Origin: Microthrixaceae bacterium
Lineage (GTDB): Bacteria; Actinomycetota; Acidimicrobiia; Acidimicrobiales; Microtrichaceae
Assembly: GCA_023958095.1 (NCBI GenBank)
Contig: JAMLGJ010000022.1
Location: forward strand, 1 to 60,585
Length of the DNA stretch: 60,585 bases
Reading direction: 5' to 3'
Shown here: positions 43,633 through 52,157 of the stretch, piece by piece
How the letters are laid out: each line of letters opens with the position of its first letter
Numbering within the stretch: the first letter of the stretch is position 1
The notes under the pieces: model-generated
Told to the model about the DNA's origin: nothing
Database searches by the model: none
What the model saw: only the letters and a program-made list of their open reading frames with translations
Program-made: the position numbers and the translations under genes

Positions 43633-43660
43633 TACATCGTAGAACGATGTAATGGTGACG
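43624..43660. promoter_or_regulatory. 37-bp palindrome over the ClC start: probable MarR operator
   Basis: CGTCACCATTACATCGT and its exact reverse complement ACGATGTAATGGTGACG are separated only by AGA, giving two perfect 17-bp arms. The site covers the -10 element TACGAT (43636-43641, minus strand) and the start codon of the ClC gene. The inner part TTACATCGT-N3-ACGATGTAA is the expected size of a MarR dimer site. Auto-repression of the ClC-MarR operon is the simplest reading; the mirrored strand could also serve the SDR gene at 43759. Confidence 0.75.
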
Positions 43661-43758
43661 CTGCCATTCGGGCCCGGAGCGCGCGACACCGAACACCCAC
43701 GCTCTGGCGTTTCCCGGCCCTAGTGTGCGGCGGTACCCGACACGGAACCGGAGGCCCG

Positions 43759-44595
43759 ATGGGTGACCAACTCGCAGGAAGAACCGCTCTCGTCACGGGT
43801 GGGGGCAGCGGCATAGGCCTCGCCGCGGCGAAGGCCCTGGTGAGCGACGGCGCTTCGGTGCTGATAGCCGGTCGCAGCCAGGAGAAGCTCGACGCAGCGC
43901 TCGCTGAGCTGAGCCCCCTGGCACACGATGGTGCCGAGGTCGCGGCGCTGTCGACCGACGTCACCGACGAGGACCAGGTGGCCGCAGCGGTCGAGGCGGC
44001 CAGCGAGCTGCCCGGTTCGTTGCGCATCGCGGTTGCCTCCGCCGGTGACGGCACGATTGGTCCGGTCGTGGCGACCGCCACCGAGGAATGGGACCGGATC
44101 CAGGCGGTCAGCCTGCGTGGGGTGTTCCTGACCTTCAAGCACGCCGGCAACGCGATCACCGCCGCGGGCGGCGGGTCGATGGTGGCGGTGTCGTCCATCG
44201 CGGGGCTGCTGACGCACCGCTTCATGGGCCCCTACAACGTCGCGAAGGCCGGGGTGGACATGCTGGTGCGCACCACTGCCGACGAGATGGGCGCTGTCGG
44301 CGTACGGGTCAACGGCGTCAACCCGGGAATCATCCGCACGGACCTCGTGGCGATGGTCACCGAGGACTCCGAGACCGGGCGCAGCTACCTCGACAACTCC
44401 CCGGTCTCGCGCTTCGGCGAGGTGGAGGACGTCGCGGCTGCGATCCGCTATTTGGCGGGTGACGAGTCGTCCTTCGTCACCGGTGTGAACCTGCCCGTCG
44501 ACGGAGGCCAGCACCTCCGGCGCGGCCCCGACTACGGCGAGATCACCCGGGCGCTGTACTCCGAGACGGTGGACGGGCGGATCCTCGACACCTGA
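43759..44595 (+). CDS. Short-chain dehydrogenase/reductase
   Basis: A 278-residue classical SDR using NAD(P)H. The cofactor loop is TGGGSGIG (residues 13-20), the catalytic set Ser146, Tyr159 and Lys163 (PYNVAKAG). VRVNGVNPGIIRTDL and the C-terminal FVTGVNLPVDGGQHL complete the family pattern. The ATG at 43759 has GGAGG eight bases upstream, so it is not leaderless. The substrate cannot be told; it lies upstream of ccr with 48 bases between and may be cotranscribed. Confidence 0.9.
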   Translation: MGDQLAGRTALVTGGGSGIGLAAAKALVSDGASVLIAGRSQEKLDAALAELSPLAHDGAEVAALSTDVTDEDQVAAAVEAASELPGSLRIAVASAGDGTIGPVVATATEEWDRIQAVSLRGVFLTFKHAGNAITAAGGGSMVAVSSIAGLLTHRFMGPYNVAKAGVDMLVRTTADEMGAVGVRVNGVNPGIIRTDLVAMVTEDSETGRSYLDNSPVSRFGEVEDVAAAIRYLAGDESSFVTGVNLPVDGGQHLRRGPDYGEITRALYSETVDGRILDT

Positions 44596-44643
44596 GCGGG
44601 CCGAAGTGCGCCGCGATCGGCCCCGGCATTAGGTTTCGGCCCC

Positions 44644-45981
44644 ATGCAGGAGATCCTCGACGCAATCAACGCCGGCGCCACCGGCGACGACATCGCCAAC
44701 ATCGAACTGCCCGAGTCCTACCGGGCGGCTCACGTGCTGCGCTCCGAGATCGAGATGTTCGACGGTGTCGCCTCGGAGGACAAGGACCCCCGCAAGAGCC
44801 TGCACGTCGGGGAGATCCCGATGCCCGAGCTCGCACCGGACGAGGTCGTGATCGCGAACATGGCGAGCTCGATCAACTTCAACACGGTGTGGACCTCCAT
44901 CTTCGAACCACTGCCGACGTTCGGGTTCCTCGACCGGCTGGGGCGCGAGTCCGTCTGGGGTGCCCGCCACGCGCAGGACTTCCACGTCGTGGGTTCGGAC
45001 TCCGCGGGTGTGATCCTCAGGGTCGGGTCCGCCGTGCGCAACTGGACCCCGGGTCAGCACGTGACGATCCACTGCAACTACGTGGACGACCAGGACCCGT
45101 CGGCCCACAACGACTCGATGCTCGCCGCGAACCAGCGCATCTGGGGCTTCGAGACCAACTACGGCGGCCTGGCGGACCTCTCGATAGTCAAGGCGAACCA
45201 GTTGATGCCCAAGCCGTCGCACCTCAGCTGGGAGGAATCCGCCGTCAACGCGCTGTGCGGCTCCACTTCCTACCGGATGCTGGTGGGTGACCACGCGGGT
45301 CGGATGAAGCAGGGCGACAACGTGTTCGTCTGGGGTGCCACCGGCGGCATCGGCGCATACGCAATCCAGTTGGTGCTCAACGGCGGAGGGACCCCGATCG
45401 GGGTCGTGTCGAGCGAGAAGCGTGCCGAGTTGTTGCGGGCGATGGGTTGCGAGCACGTGATCGACCGCCGCGCCGAGGGCTACCGCTTCTGGTCCGACGA
45501 GCACACCCAGGACGAGTCCGAGTGGCGTCGACTGGGCAAGAAGGTCCGCTCGCTCGTCGGGGAGGACCCCGACATCGTCTTCGAGCACCCGGGCCGCTCC
45601 ACCTTCGGTGCCTCGGTGTTCATCACCAAGCGTGGCGGCAAGGTGGTCACGTGCGCGGCCACCTCCGGCTACATGATCGAGTACGACAACCGGCACCTGT
45701 GGATGAAGCTCAAGAGCATCATCTCGTCGCACTTCGCCAACTACCAGGAGGCCTGGGAGATGAACCGCCTGATCGACAAGGGCGCCATCCAGCCGGTCCT
45801 CTCCGACGTCTACGACCTCGAGCACGTGGGCGACGCCACGCTGGCGATGCACCGCAACGAGGCGGAGGGCAAGCTCGGCGTGCTGTGCCTGGCCCCCGAG
45901 GAAGGCATGGGAGTCACCGATCCCGCCAAGCGCGAGCGAGTCGGCGAGGACCGCATCACCATGTTCCGCCGCATGAGCTGA
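44644..45981 (+). CDS. ccr: Crotonyl-CoA carboxylase/reductase
   Basis: A 445-residue MDR-superfamily enzyme that reductively carboxylates crotonyl-CoA to ethylmalonyl-CoA with NADPH and CO2, the key step of the ethylmalonyl-CoA pathway. Recognisable parts are VVIANMASSINFNTVWTSIFEP, HVVGSDSAGVILRVG, the NADPH loop VFVWGATGGIGAYAIQL, PDIVFEHPGRSTFGASVFI and YMIEYDNRHLWMKLKSIISSHFANYQEAWEMN. Length and motifs are those of true Ccr. TAGGTT lies eight bases before the ATG. A NYN gene and methylmalonyl-CoA epimerase follow. Confidence 0.94.
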   Translation: MQEILDAINAGATGDDIANIELPESYRAAHVLRSEIEMFDGVASEDKDPRKSLHVGEIPMPELAPDEVVIANMASSINFNTVWTSIFEPLPTFGFLDRLGRESVWGARHAQDFHVVGSDSAGVILRVGSAVRNWTPGQHVTIHCNYVDDQDPSAHNDSMLAANQRIWGFETNYGGLADLSIVKANQLMPKPSHLSWEESAVNALCGSTSYRMLVGDHAGRMKQGDNVFVWGATGGIGAYAIQLVLNGGGTPIGVVSSEKRAELLRAMGCEHVIDRRAEGYRFWSDEHTQDESEWRRLGKKVRSLVGEDPDIVFEHPGRSTFGASVFITKRGGKVVTCAATSGYMIEYDNRHLWMKLKSIISSHFANYQEAWEMNRLIDKGAIQPVLSDVYDLEHVGDATLAMHRNEAEGKLGVLCLAPEEGMGVTDPAKRERVGEDRITMFRRMS

Positions 45982-45992
45982 GAGCGCGGCGC

Positions 45993-46394
45993 ATGCGCTG
46001 GCTCATCGACGGGAACAACGTCATGGGCGCCGGAGCCGACGGGTGGTGGAACGATCCTCCCGCGGCCGCTGCACGGCTGGCTGCAGAGGTGGCGCGGTGG
46101 TGCAACGAACGCGAGGAGGAACACCCCGGCGACGAGGTGGTCCTGGTCTTCGACGGACACCCCGTCGGGGCGGTCTCCGAGCAGGCCGGTGGCAACCTGG
46201 CCGTGGAGTTCGCACCACGCCCGGGGCGTGACGCAGCCGACGACCGGATCGTGGAGCTCACCGAGGAGTTCTACGTGGAACCCGAACTGACCGTCGTCAG
46301 CTCCGACAAGGGCCTGCGGTCCCGGCTGCCGCCCGGGGTCCACACGATGCCCGCCGGGACCTTCCGCCGGAGCTGCCTGCGGCTGCGGCGGTGA
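45993..46394 (+). CDS. NYN-domain (YacP-like) RNA-binding or nuclease protein
   Basis: A 133-residue PIN/NYN-fold protein. The acidic site residues appear as WLIDGNNVMG (Asp6), VVLVFDGHP and DAADDRIVEL, then LTVVSSDKGLRSRL, the same order as in YacP/Rae1-type ribonucleases. It starts 11 bases after the ccr stop, so it is in the same transcript, although an RNA nuclease has no clear part in that pathway. It probably cuts RNA in the cytoplasm, perhaps at ribosomes. Confidence 0.85.
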   Translation: MRWLIDGNNVMGAGADGWWNDPPAAAARLAAEVARWCNEREEEHPGDEVVLVFDGHPVGAVSEQAGGNLAVEFAPRPGRDAADDRIVELTEEFYVEPELTVVSSDKGLRSRLPPGVHTMPAGTFRRSCLRLRR

Positions 46395-46438
46395 GTGCCC
46401 GACTACCGCCGCGGCCGGGGTTTTAGCAGACTGCACAC

Positions 46439-46840
46439 ATGCTTCTCACCGAGATCGACCACGTGGCCATCGCCGTATCGGACCTGGATGCAGCCATCGA
46501 GTACTACGCCAAGGCCTTCGGCGCGGAGGTCGCGCACCGCGAGACCGTCGAGAGCGACGGGGTCGAGGAGGCCCTGGTGAAGGTGGCCGACAGCTACATC
46601 CAGCTCACGGCGGCCACCCGGGAGGACTCCCCGATCGCGAAGTTCCTCGAACGCAAGGGTGAGGGGCTCCACCACGTCGGCTACCGGGTGGACGACTGCG
46701 CACAGGCCCTCGAGTCGATGGTTGCCGCAGGGGCGACCCCCATCGACACCGCCCCACGACCGGGTAGCCGCGGCACCACGGTGGCGTTCATCCACCCGAA
46801 GGGGTCCTTCGGAACCCTCATCGAACTAGTGCAGGAGTGA
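46439..46840 (+). CDS. mce: Methylmalonyl-CoA (ethylmalonyl-CoA) epimerase
   Basis: A 133-residue vicinal-oxygen-chelate enzyme that interconverts the 2R and 2S forms of methylmalonyl-CoA, and in this pathway also ethylmalonyl-CoA. Metal ligands are His8 in EIDHVAIAV, the His pair in GEGLHHVGYRV, and Glu in GTLIELVQE at the C-end. Length is standard. CAGACT ends six bases before the ATG. With ccr 0.5 kb upstream it makes up part of the ethylmalonyl-CoA pathway. Confidence 0.93.
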   Translation: MLLTEIDHVAIAVSDLDAAIEYYAKAFGAEVAHRETVESDGVEEALVKVADSYIQLTAATREDSPIAKFLERKGEGLHHVGYRVDDCAQALESMVAAGATPIDTAPRPGSRGTTVAFIHPKGSFGTLIELVQE

Positions 46841-46905
46841 TCCGTCCCCCCACCGCTGGGGAATCTGCCGTCTTGCGGTCGGCGGGGTTCCGGGGTGCCA
46901 TGTAG

Positions 46906-48939
46906 GTGATGGACACCGGGCTGATGGACACCGGGCGGAACGGCGCCGTCAGGCGGCCCCCGCGCCGCCTCGGGTCGCTGGACGGCCTGCGCGCCCTTGC
47001 AGTTGCTGCTGTCGTCGTCTACCACCTGGACGACCGGATCCTGCCCGGTGGGTTCCTCGGGGTGGACGTGTTCTTCGTCCTGTCGGGCTACCTGATCACG
47101 TCGCTTCTCGTCTCGGAGCACCGACGCAGTGGGTCGATCGCACTACGCGAGTTCTGGAAGCGGCGGGCGAGGCGGCTCTGGGCCGCGGCCTGGATCGTGC
47201 TCGCAGTGGTGGCCCTTGCAGGCCTCGCCAACCTGTGGGGAGCCGATCGCCAGGCGATGCTCCCGGGGGAGATCCTCGCCGCGGTCGCCCACATCGAGAA
47301 CTACTGGGTGCTGGGCCACGGCGGCTACCTGAGCCAGTTCGCGGCTCCGTCACCGGTTCGGCACTTCTGGTCCCTCGCGGTGGAGGAGCAGTTCTACCTC
47401 GTGTGGCCGCTGGTGATGCTGGCAGCCCTGGGTGCGGTACGCAGGTACGGGCGCGCCGCGATGTTCTGGGTGCTCGGAACACTCGGCGTGGCGAGCGTCG
47501 CCATCGGTTGGGTGGTCAGCCCCGAGCAGGCCTACCTGGGAACCGCCACGCGGGCGATCGCCCTGATCGTGGGTGCCCTGTTGGCCTGGTGGTGGTCGGC
47601 CACCCCACTGGCGGCTCCGCGCTCTGAACGCACCCGCCGCATCGTGGCCGTCTGGGCAGTCCTGGGCGCTGCGGTCCTGCTGGTGGGCATGGTGGTCATG
47701 CACCCCCACGACGAGGTGATGCACAAGGGCGGCTTCCTCGTAGTCGCTGCCGCCGCTGCGGGGGTCACGGCCGTGGCGGTGGTACCGGGTGGCGCTGCTG
47801 CGTGGCTCTCCTGGGCACCGTTGGTGTGGATCGGACGGCGCTCCTACGGCATCTACCTGATCCACTGGCCGCTGATAGTCGCCATGGGACCGGGCCGCGA
47901 CACCTGGCTGGTGGCGCTGGTCGTGCTGCCGACCACGGTCCTGGGTGCGGCGGCCCTGCACGCACTCGTCGAGCAGCCCCTGATCGAGCGGCGCCTGAAG
48001 CCCTCCACCCAGTACCTCGGAACCGGTGTGCTGGCGCTCGTCATCACCGCTTCGCTGCTGCTGGCCGCACCGACCACCACCCCGACCAAGGACGTCGCGG
48101 GAGGGCTCGACGAGATCGCCGATCCCGCCAGCGCGGCCGCCCTCGACCCGATCGGTGACGCACCGGCGACAACCACCGGACCCGGGTCGGTCACCACGAC
48201 CACGGAATGCATACCGACGGTGGTGGCGGGCGCGACCCAGGACTGGCCCACGGTGACCGACGGCTTCGACCCGGTCACGGTCGAGGAGTTGGCGGATCCG
48301 AGCACGCAGGGCTGCGAACAGCAGATCGACGTGATGGTCGTCGGCGACTCCACCGGCCGGGGCTTCTCCAACGGCCTGGCACGCCTCGGGGATCCGGGTG
48401 TGCGGGTCTGGGACCGCACGACCCTCGGCTGCTCGTTGGGGGACGAGGACTGCCCGGACTGGCGCACCACCTGGGCCGATGCGGTCCACGAGGTGCGCCC
48501 CGACGTGGTGGTCGTCTACCTCAACCCCGTGATCGACCTCAAGGGCGTGGACGACGAGGCGTTCCTGTCGAGCCGCGGGGAGTTCCAGCGCGTGGCCGTG
48601 CTGCACCAGGTGGCCGACCTGCTCTCCTCGGAGGGTGCCGCCCTGGTGTTCGTCGCGCCGCCCTCCCCGCGTCCGCCGAAGGGGCTCTTCTTCTGCAACG
48701 GGCGCGACACGGGCACCCAGTGCGACCCGGAGGTGACCGAGGCGTGGACCGAGTCGGTCATCGAGGTCGCACAGGAACGCGACATACCGGTGCTGGACGT
48801 CGCAGGGTTCCTGGACGAACTCGGCGACAACGACGAAACCCGACCCGACGGCATGCACTTCGCCCTGCCCGCGCTCAGGGAGCTGGCCCTGTGGGCGCTG
48901 CCCGCGCTTCCCCTCGCGCTGTACACCCAGGGCGGTTGA
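46906..48939 (+). CDS. OafA/YrhL-type membrane acyltransferase with C-terminal SGNH domain
   Basis: A 677-residue acyltransferase-3 protein that moves acyl groups across the membrane onto wall or surface glycans. LGSLDGLRALAVAAVVVYHLDD is the N-terminal signature with the catalytic His, GVDVFFVLSGYLIT and HFWSLAVEEQFYLVWPL follow, and about ten helices reach to residue ~385. A Thr-rich linker leads to an SGNH domain with VVGDSTGRGF and DGMHFALPAL (Asp and His). Start GTG 46906 or ATG 46909; the beginning is a perfect 15-bp duplication (46907-46936) that doubles the start codon. Its stop also lies in a tandem duplication. Confidence 0.92.
   Translation: MMDTGLMDTGRNGAVRRPPRRLGSLDGLRALAVAAVVVYHLDDRILPGGFLGVDVFFVLSGYLITSLLVSEHRRSGSIALREFWKRRARRLWAAAWIVLAVVALAGLANLWGADRQAMLPGEILAAVAHIENYWVLGHGGYLSQFAAPSPVRHFWSLAVEEQFYLVWPLVMLAALGAVRRYGRAAMFWVLGTLGVASVAIGWVVSPEQAYLGTATRAIALIVGALLAWWWSATPLAAPRSERTRRIVAVWAVLGAAVLLVGMVVMHPHDEVMHKGGFLVVAAAAAGVTAVAVVPGGAAAWLSWAPLVWIGRRSYGIYLIHWPLIVAMGPGRDTWLVALVVLPTTVLGAAALHALVEQPLIERRLKPSTQYLGTGVLALVITASLLLAAPTTTPTKDVAGGLDEIADPASAAALDPIGDAPATTTGPGSVTTTTECIPTVVAGATQDWPTVTDGFDPVTVEELADPSTQGCEQQIDVMVVGDSTGRGFSNGLARLGDPGVRVWDRTTLGCSLGDEDCPDWRTTWADAVHEVRPDVVVVYLNPVIDLKGVDDEAFLSSRGEFQRVAVLHQVADLLSSEGAALVFVAPPSPRPPKGLFFCNGRDTGTQCDPEVTEAWTESVIEVAQERDIPVLDVAGFLDELGDNDETRPDGMHFALPALRELALWALPALPLALYTQGG
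46907..46936 (+). repeat. 15-bp tandem duplication at the acyltransferase start
   Basis: TGATGGACACCGGGC occurs twice head to tail without mismatch. Each copy contains an in-frame ATG, so the gene has two equivalent start codons five codons apart. Confidence 0.75.
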
Positions 48940-48965
48940 CGCGACACCCAGGGGGGTTTGACGCG
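48923..48965 (+). repeat. 21/22-bp tandem duplication spanning the acyltransferase stop
   Basis: ACACCCAGGGCGGTTGACGCG (48923-48943) is followed directly by a 22-base near copy (48944-48965). The first copy contains the TGA stop of the acyltransferase gene. Confidence 0.7.
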
Positions 48966-48970
48966 GTTGG

Positions 48971-49444
48971 TCAGTCGGCGCCGACGGCTGTCTCCGCCGC
49001 CCTCGCCAGGGCATCGAGCGTGGTGTTGATGTTCCACTCCGTGTGCGCACGGCGGTCCGACACGCCCGTGATCAACGACGTGGCAGTGGCGAACCAGCCC
49101 GGACGGCGGTCCTCCCAGGACTCGGTGACGGTGCAACCCTCGTCGGTCGCGACGATGTCGTAGCGCCACCGGGCGACCTTCACCGGACCCGAGGTGACCT
49201 CGAACTCGAATGCGGAACCGGGGTCGCACCCCGTGACCGTCGACAGCGTCGACCAGCGCCTCCAACCCGAACGGTTGCGTCCGGCGAATCGCGCCCCCTT
49301 GCACGCGCGACTGGTTCCGTCCTTCCAGCGACCGCCGGTCGCCTCGGGTGACCACTCACCCATCCTGGGCAGGTCGCTCACCAGGTCCCACACGACCTGC
49401 GGCGGCGCTGCGATCGTTCTCGTGACACTCAAGTCGGCCCCCAT
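48971..49444 (-). CDS. SRPBCC-family (polyketide cyclase-like) protein
   Basis: A 157-residue START/SRPBCC-fold protein. SVTRTIAAPPQVVWDLVSDLPRMGEWSPEATGGRWKDG is the typical N-terminal helix-grip pattern, and CTVTESWEDRRPGWF with a long C-terminal helix completes it. Such proteins bind hydrophobic ligands, or act as cyclases or toxin-like partners; no catalytic residue can be named. TATGAT, a perfect -10 hexamer, lies seven bases before the ATG at 49444, so it is probably leaderless. Confidence 0.85.
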   Translation of the reverse strand: MGADLSVTRTIAAPPQVVWDLVSDLPRMGEWSPEATGGRWKDGTSRACKGARFAGRNRSGWRRWSTLSTVTGCDPGSAFEFEVTSGPVKVARWRYDIVATDEGCTVTESWEDRRPGWFATATSLITGVSDRRAHTEWNINTTLDALARAAETAVGAD

Positions 49445-49451
49445 GGGCGGG

Positions 49452-49457
49452 ATCATA
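49452..49457 (-). promoter_or_regulatory. -10 element of the SRPBCC gene
   Basis: TATGAT on the minus strand ends seven bases before the ATG at 49444, close to the spacing of the other leaderless genes. Confidence 0.5.
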
Positions 49458-49524
49458 GATCCGACCGGCCTCGACGCGTCCACATGCGACGCGTGGGGAC
49501 GTGGCCCTGTGGCAGTGTGAAGCG

Positions 49525-50553
49525 GTGACCGCCACCCGGACCACGCGCAAGCCCCGCCCCCCGGTGATGCTCGATGCGCTCGTGGATGATCCGGAGCACA
49601 TCCGTGAACTGGTGCGGGCCAACGCCCCGTACTGGCCGGTGCAGCGCTACATCAACAACTCGGCGGAGTACGCGGCCCTCTCGGGCGACCGCAGGGCCGC
49701 GCGTGGGGACACCGCTGACTCCGGGCAGAGCGACGCGATGTTCGTGGCACCGGTGTTCCGGGGGAACTGGGCCCTGCAGGGCGAGACGCTGGCCGGCACC
49801 TCCGGGGAGGTCGGGGAGCTCCTCCACCACCCGCTGCTGGTCTCCGCGGCCGCGGAGCTCTTCGACGGAGCTGTCGTCGACCCCCACACCATCTACGTGA
49901 ACGCCACCTGGCAGCTTCCCTTCCCCCAGGGTCGGGGACACACCGACATACCCACCTTCCGCGGTTTCGACCGCACCGAGCACGACATCGCGTTCCTGAC
50001 GATCATGGGCCTGTCGGGGCTCTTCGAGGACGAACGCGTGGATGTGGCAACCGCGGTGGCGTGGTTCCATCTCGGGCCCGACGGGGGATTCGAGTACTGG
50101 CCCGACGGCGCCGAGGCCCCGTCGGTGATCCACGAGGGCGACATCGACAACACCGCCGTGGTCGGAGACAACGACTTCATGTGGCACCGGGTGCGGCCCA
50201 CCGGGGATCCCGACAAGGGTCTCATGGGACTGTCCCTCGACGCCGAGCTGCACCATGTCGCCGGTGGCACCCACCCCTGGGAGATCCGGCGCGGCAGCGA
50301 GGCGCTGGCCGCCTTCGGTGACCGGGAACTGCGCATCAGCCTGTCGTGGAAGGCCGACGTCTACCGCTCGGCCGCGCAGCGCACACGTCGGCACGAGCAC
50401 CTCGACGACCTCGACATGGGCACCGTCGTGGAACGCTTCCGCGAAGACCTGCGCCGGCGCGGCCTTCGGGTGGAGCTCCCGGCCGACCCCGAGCACGACC
50501 CGGAGTCCATCTCGTTGCTGGCCGAGACCTACGTGACCTACCCCGCGGGTTGA
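49525..50553 (+). CDS. Putative 2-oxoglutarate/Fe(II)-type oxygenase, unknown substrate
   Basis: A 342-residue protein I do not recognise by name. It shows a facial-triad pattern of non-heme iron oxygenases: H139-T-D141 in QGRGHTDIPTFRG and H221 in NDFMWHRVRP, about 80 residues later, with strands between (IAFLTIMGLSGLF, ATAVAWFHLGPDGGFEYWP). A conserved Arg for 2-oxoglutarate cannot be assigned with certainty; R222 or R224 are candidates. The GTG at 49525 is chosen because CAGTGT lies six bases upstream; a GTG at 49501 is possible. It is followed after 12 bases by an exonuclease gene. Confidence 0.5.
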   Translation: MTATRTTRKPRPPVMLDALVDDPEHIRELVRANAPYWPVQRYINNSAEYAALSGDRRAARGDTADSGQSDAMFVAPVFRGNWALQGETLAGTSGEVGELLHHPLLVSAAAELFDGAVVDPHTIYVNATWQLPFPQGRGHTDIPTFRGFDRTEHDIAFLTIMGLSGLFEDERVDVATAVAWFHLGPDGGFEYWPDGAEAPSVIHEGDIDNTAVVGDNDFMWHRVRPTGDPDKGLMGLSLDAELHHVAGGTHPWEIRRGSEALAAFGDRELRISLSWKADVYRSAAQRTRRHEHLDDLDMGTVVERFREDLRRRGLRVELPADPEHDPESISLLAETYVTYPAG

Positions 50554-50565
50554 GGCGGGAGCAGC

Positions 50566-51447
50566 ATGCAGGTACACCTCATCGACGGCACCTACGAGCT
50601 GTTCCGCAACTTCTACTCCCCACGCGGGGGGCACCTGAACGAAGCTTGCGAGGAGGTGGGGGCGGTGCGGGGGGTGCTGCGCGGCACCGTGTCGATGCTC
50701 GAGGAGGGGGCCACCCACGTCGGGGTCGCCACCGACCACGTCATCGAGTCCTTCCGCAACGAGCTGTGGGACGACTACAAGGACGGCTCCGGGATCGACC
50801 CTGACCTGTTCGCCCAGTTCGGGTGGCTCGAGGACGCGCTGCGTGCCCTCGGTGTGACCGTGTGGGCCATGGAACGATTCGAGGCCGACGATGCGCTGGC
50901 TGCCGCTGCTGCGGTCGCAGCCGCTGACGACCGAGTCGAGCGCGTCGTCATCGCCACCCCCGACAAGGACCTGGCGCAGTGCGTCCGGGACCAACGCGTC
51001 GTCCAGTACGACAGGCGTGCCCGGCAGTTCCGCGGAGCCGCAGAGGTGCTCGAGAAGTACGGGGTGCCACCCGAGTCGATCCCGGACTGGCTGGCCCTCG
51101 TGGGGGATTCCGCCGACGGTTTCCCCGGCCTGCCCGGATGGGGAGCGAAGAGTGCAGCCGCTGTGCTCCGCCGGTACGGACACATCGAGGCGATCCCGCG
51201 GACTCCGGGCCACTGGGACGTCTCCGGTGTGCGTGGTGCGGCGAAGCTGGCGGGCACCCTGGACGAGCAGTGGGACACCGCTCTGTTGTTCCGCGAGCTG
51301 GCCACCCTGGTGACCGAGATCGACGTGGGATCGGTCGACCAGTGGCGCTGGGAGGGTCCCGGTGGCGACCTGGAGCAATGGTGCATCCGGCTCGACTCAC
51401 CGGAGTTGCCGGGACGTGTCGCGAAGCTCCGCAGCGGTCCGGGCTAG
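50566..51447 (+). CDS. 5'-3' exonuclease (PolI N-terminal/FEN type)
   Basis: A 293-residue structure-specific nuclease of the PolI 5'-3' exonuclease type. The acidic metal sites appear in VHLIDGTYELFRNF, ERFEADDALAAAAA and VVIATPDKDLAQCV, and the helix-hairpin-helix in VGDSADGFPGLPGWGAKSAAAVL. In classical family members the second site includes VVFDxxxxxFR; here VGVATDHVIESFRNELWDDYKDG keeps FR and YK. It is shorter than the PolI domain partner but normal for stand-alone forms. It likely removes flaps or RNA primers. Its last four bases overlap the convergent PyrE-like gene. Confidence 0.9.
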   Translation: MQVHLIDGTYELFRNFYSPRGGHLNEACEEVGAVRGVLRGTVSMLEEGATHVGVATDHVIESFRNELWDDYKDGSGIDPDLFAQFGWLEDALRALGVTVWAMERFEADDALAAAAAVAAADDRVERVVIATPDKDLAQCVRDQRVVQYDRRARQFRGAAEVLEKYGVPPESIPDWLALVGDSADGFPGLPGWGAKSAAAVLRRYGHIEAIPRTPGHWDVSGVRGAAKLAGTLDEQWDTALLFRELATLVTEIDVGSVDQWRWEGPGGDLEQWCIRLDSPELPGRVAKLRSGPG

Positions 51448-52037
51448 GGCCGGACCGGTTCTATGGCGAGGTCCGCGTAGGTGAACACCGGCAGGTAGGG
51501 AACGGACCGCTCGGCGAAGAACGCAGAGGCGACCTCACCACGGTCCACGAGAGTCACCGCGGCGACGATCCGTGCTCCGGTGGCGGCCACCGCCGCGTAT
51601 GCCTTCTGTATCGATCCGCCGGTGGTGACCGCATCGTCCACCAGCAGCACGCGGGTGGACGGCCCCAGCTGGGCGCCCTCGACCAACTGGTTGGTCCCCC
51701 TGCCCTTGGGTTGCTTGCGGACCACGAACCATTCGCGGTCGTCACCCAGGTGCAGTGCCACACCGTAGGAGAACTGGTCGGCGCCCATGGTGAGTCCGCC
51801 CACCGCGTCGAAATCGATTCCCAGGTCCGCCACCGAATCCGCGATGACCGAGCACGCGAGGGCGAGGTCGGCTCCCCTGCACAGGCCGGCCTTGACGTCG
51901 ATGAAGACGTTGCTGGTCCGACCCGATGCGAGGACCCGGGGCTCGTCGAAGACCTTGAGGGCGCGCTCCACGACCACCGCCAGGAGTCGCTCCCTGCGGG
52001 TCTCGAGAGGTGCGGTGTCTCCGGTCGCTCGTGCCAT
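51444..52037 (-). CDS. Orotate phosphoribosyltransferase-like protein
   Basis: A 197-residue type I PRTase. RVLLVDDAVTTGGSI is the PRPP loop, and GGLTMGADQFSYGVAL with VRKQPKGRGTNQLVEGAQL matches the PyrE layout, whose flexible loop normally reads KxHG; here it is KGRG, so the catalytic loop is altered. It makes orotidylate if a true PyrE, but it stands alone away from other pyrimidine genes and could act on another base. AAGACT lies six bases before the ATG at 52037. Confidence 0.85.
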   Translation of the reverse strand: MARATGDTAPLETRRERLLAVVVERALKVFDEPRVLASGRTSNVFIDVKAGLCRGADLALACSVIADSVADLGIDFDAVGGLTMGADQFSYGVALHLGDDREWFVVRKQPKGRGTNQLVEGAQLGPSTRVLLVDDAVTTGGSIQKAYAAVAATGARIVAAVTLVDRGEVASAFFAERSVPYLPVFTYADLAIEPVRP

Positions 52038-52157
52038 GCGCCAAGTCTTGCCACAACGGCGCGGGTTCGCACGTGCGTGGATGCAACCCACTTCTTGAAC
52101 TGCGTTCGGAGTGCTAATTAACGGCGTTCGCGAGTCGATGTGTGCTTCATGCAACCA

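Noticed and set aside
43624..43660. Palindrome as a transcription terminator
   Set aside because: It covers the start codon and -10 element of the ClC gene and lacks a T-tract, so an operator fits better.
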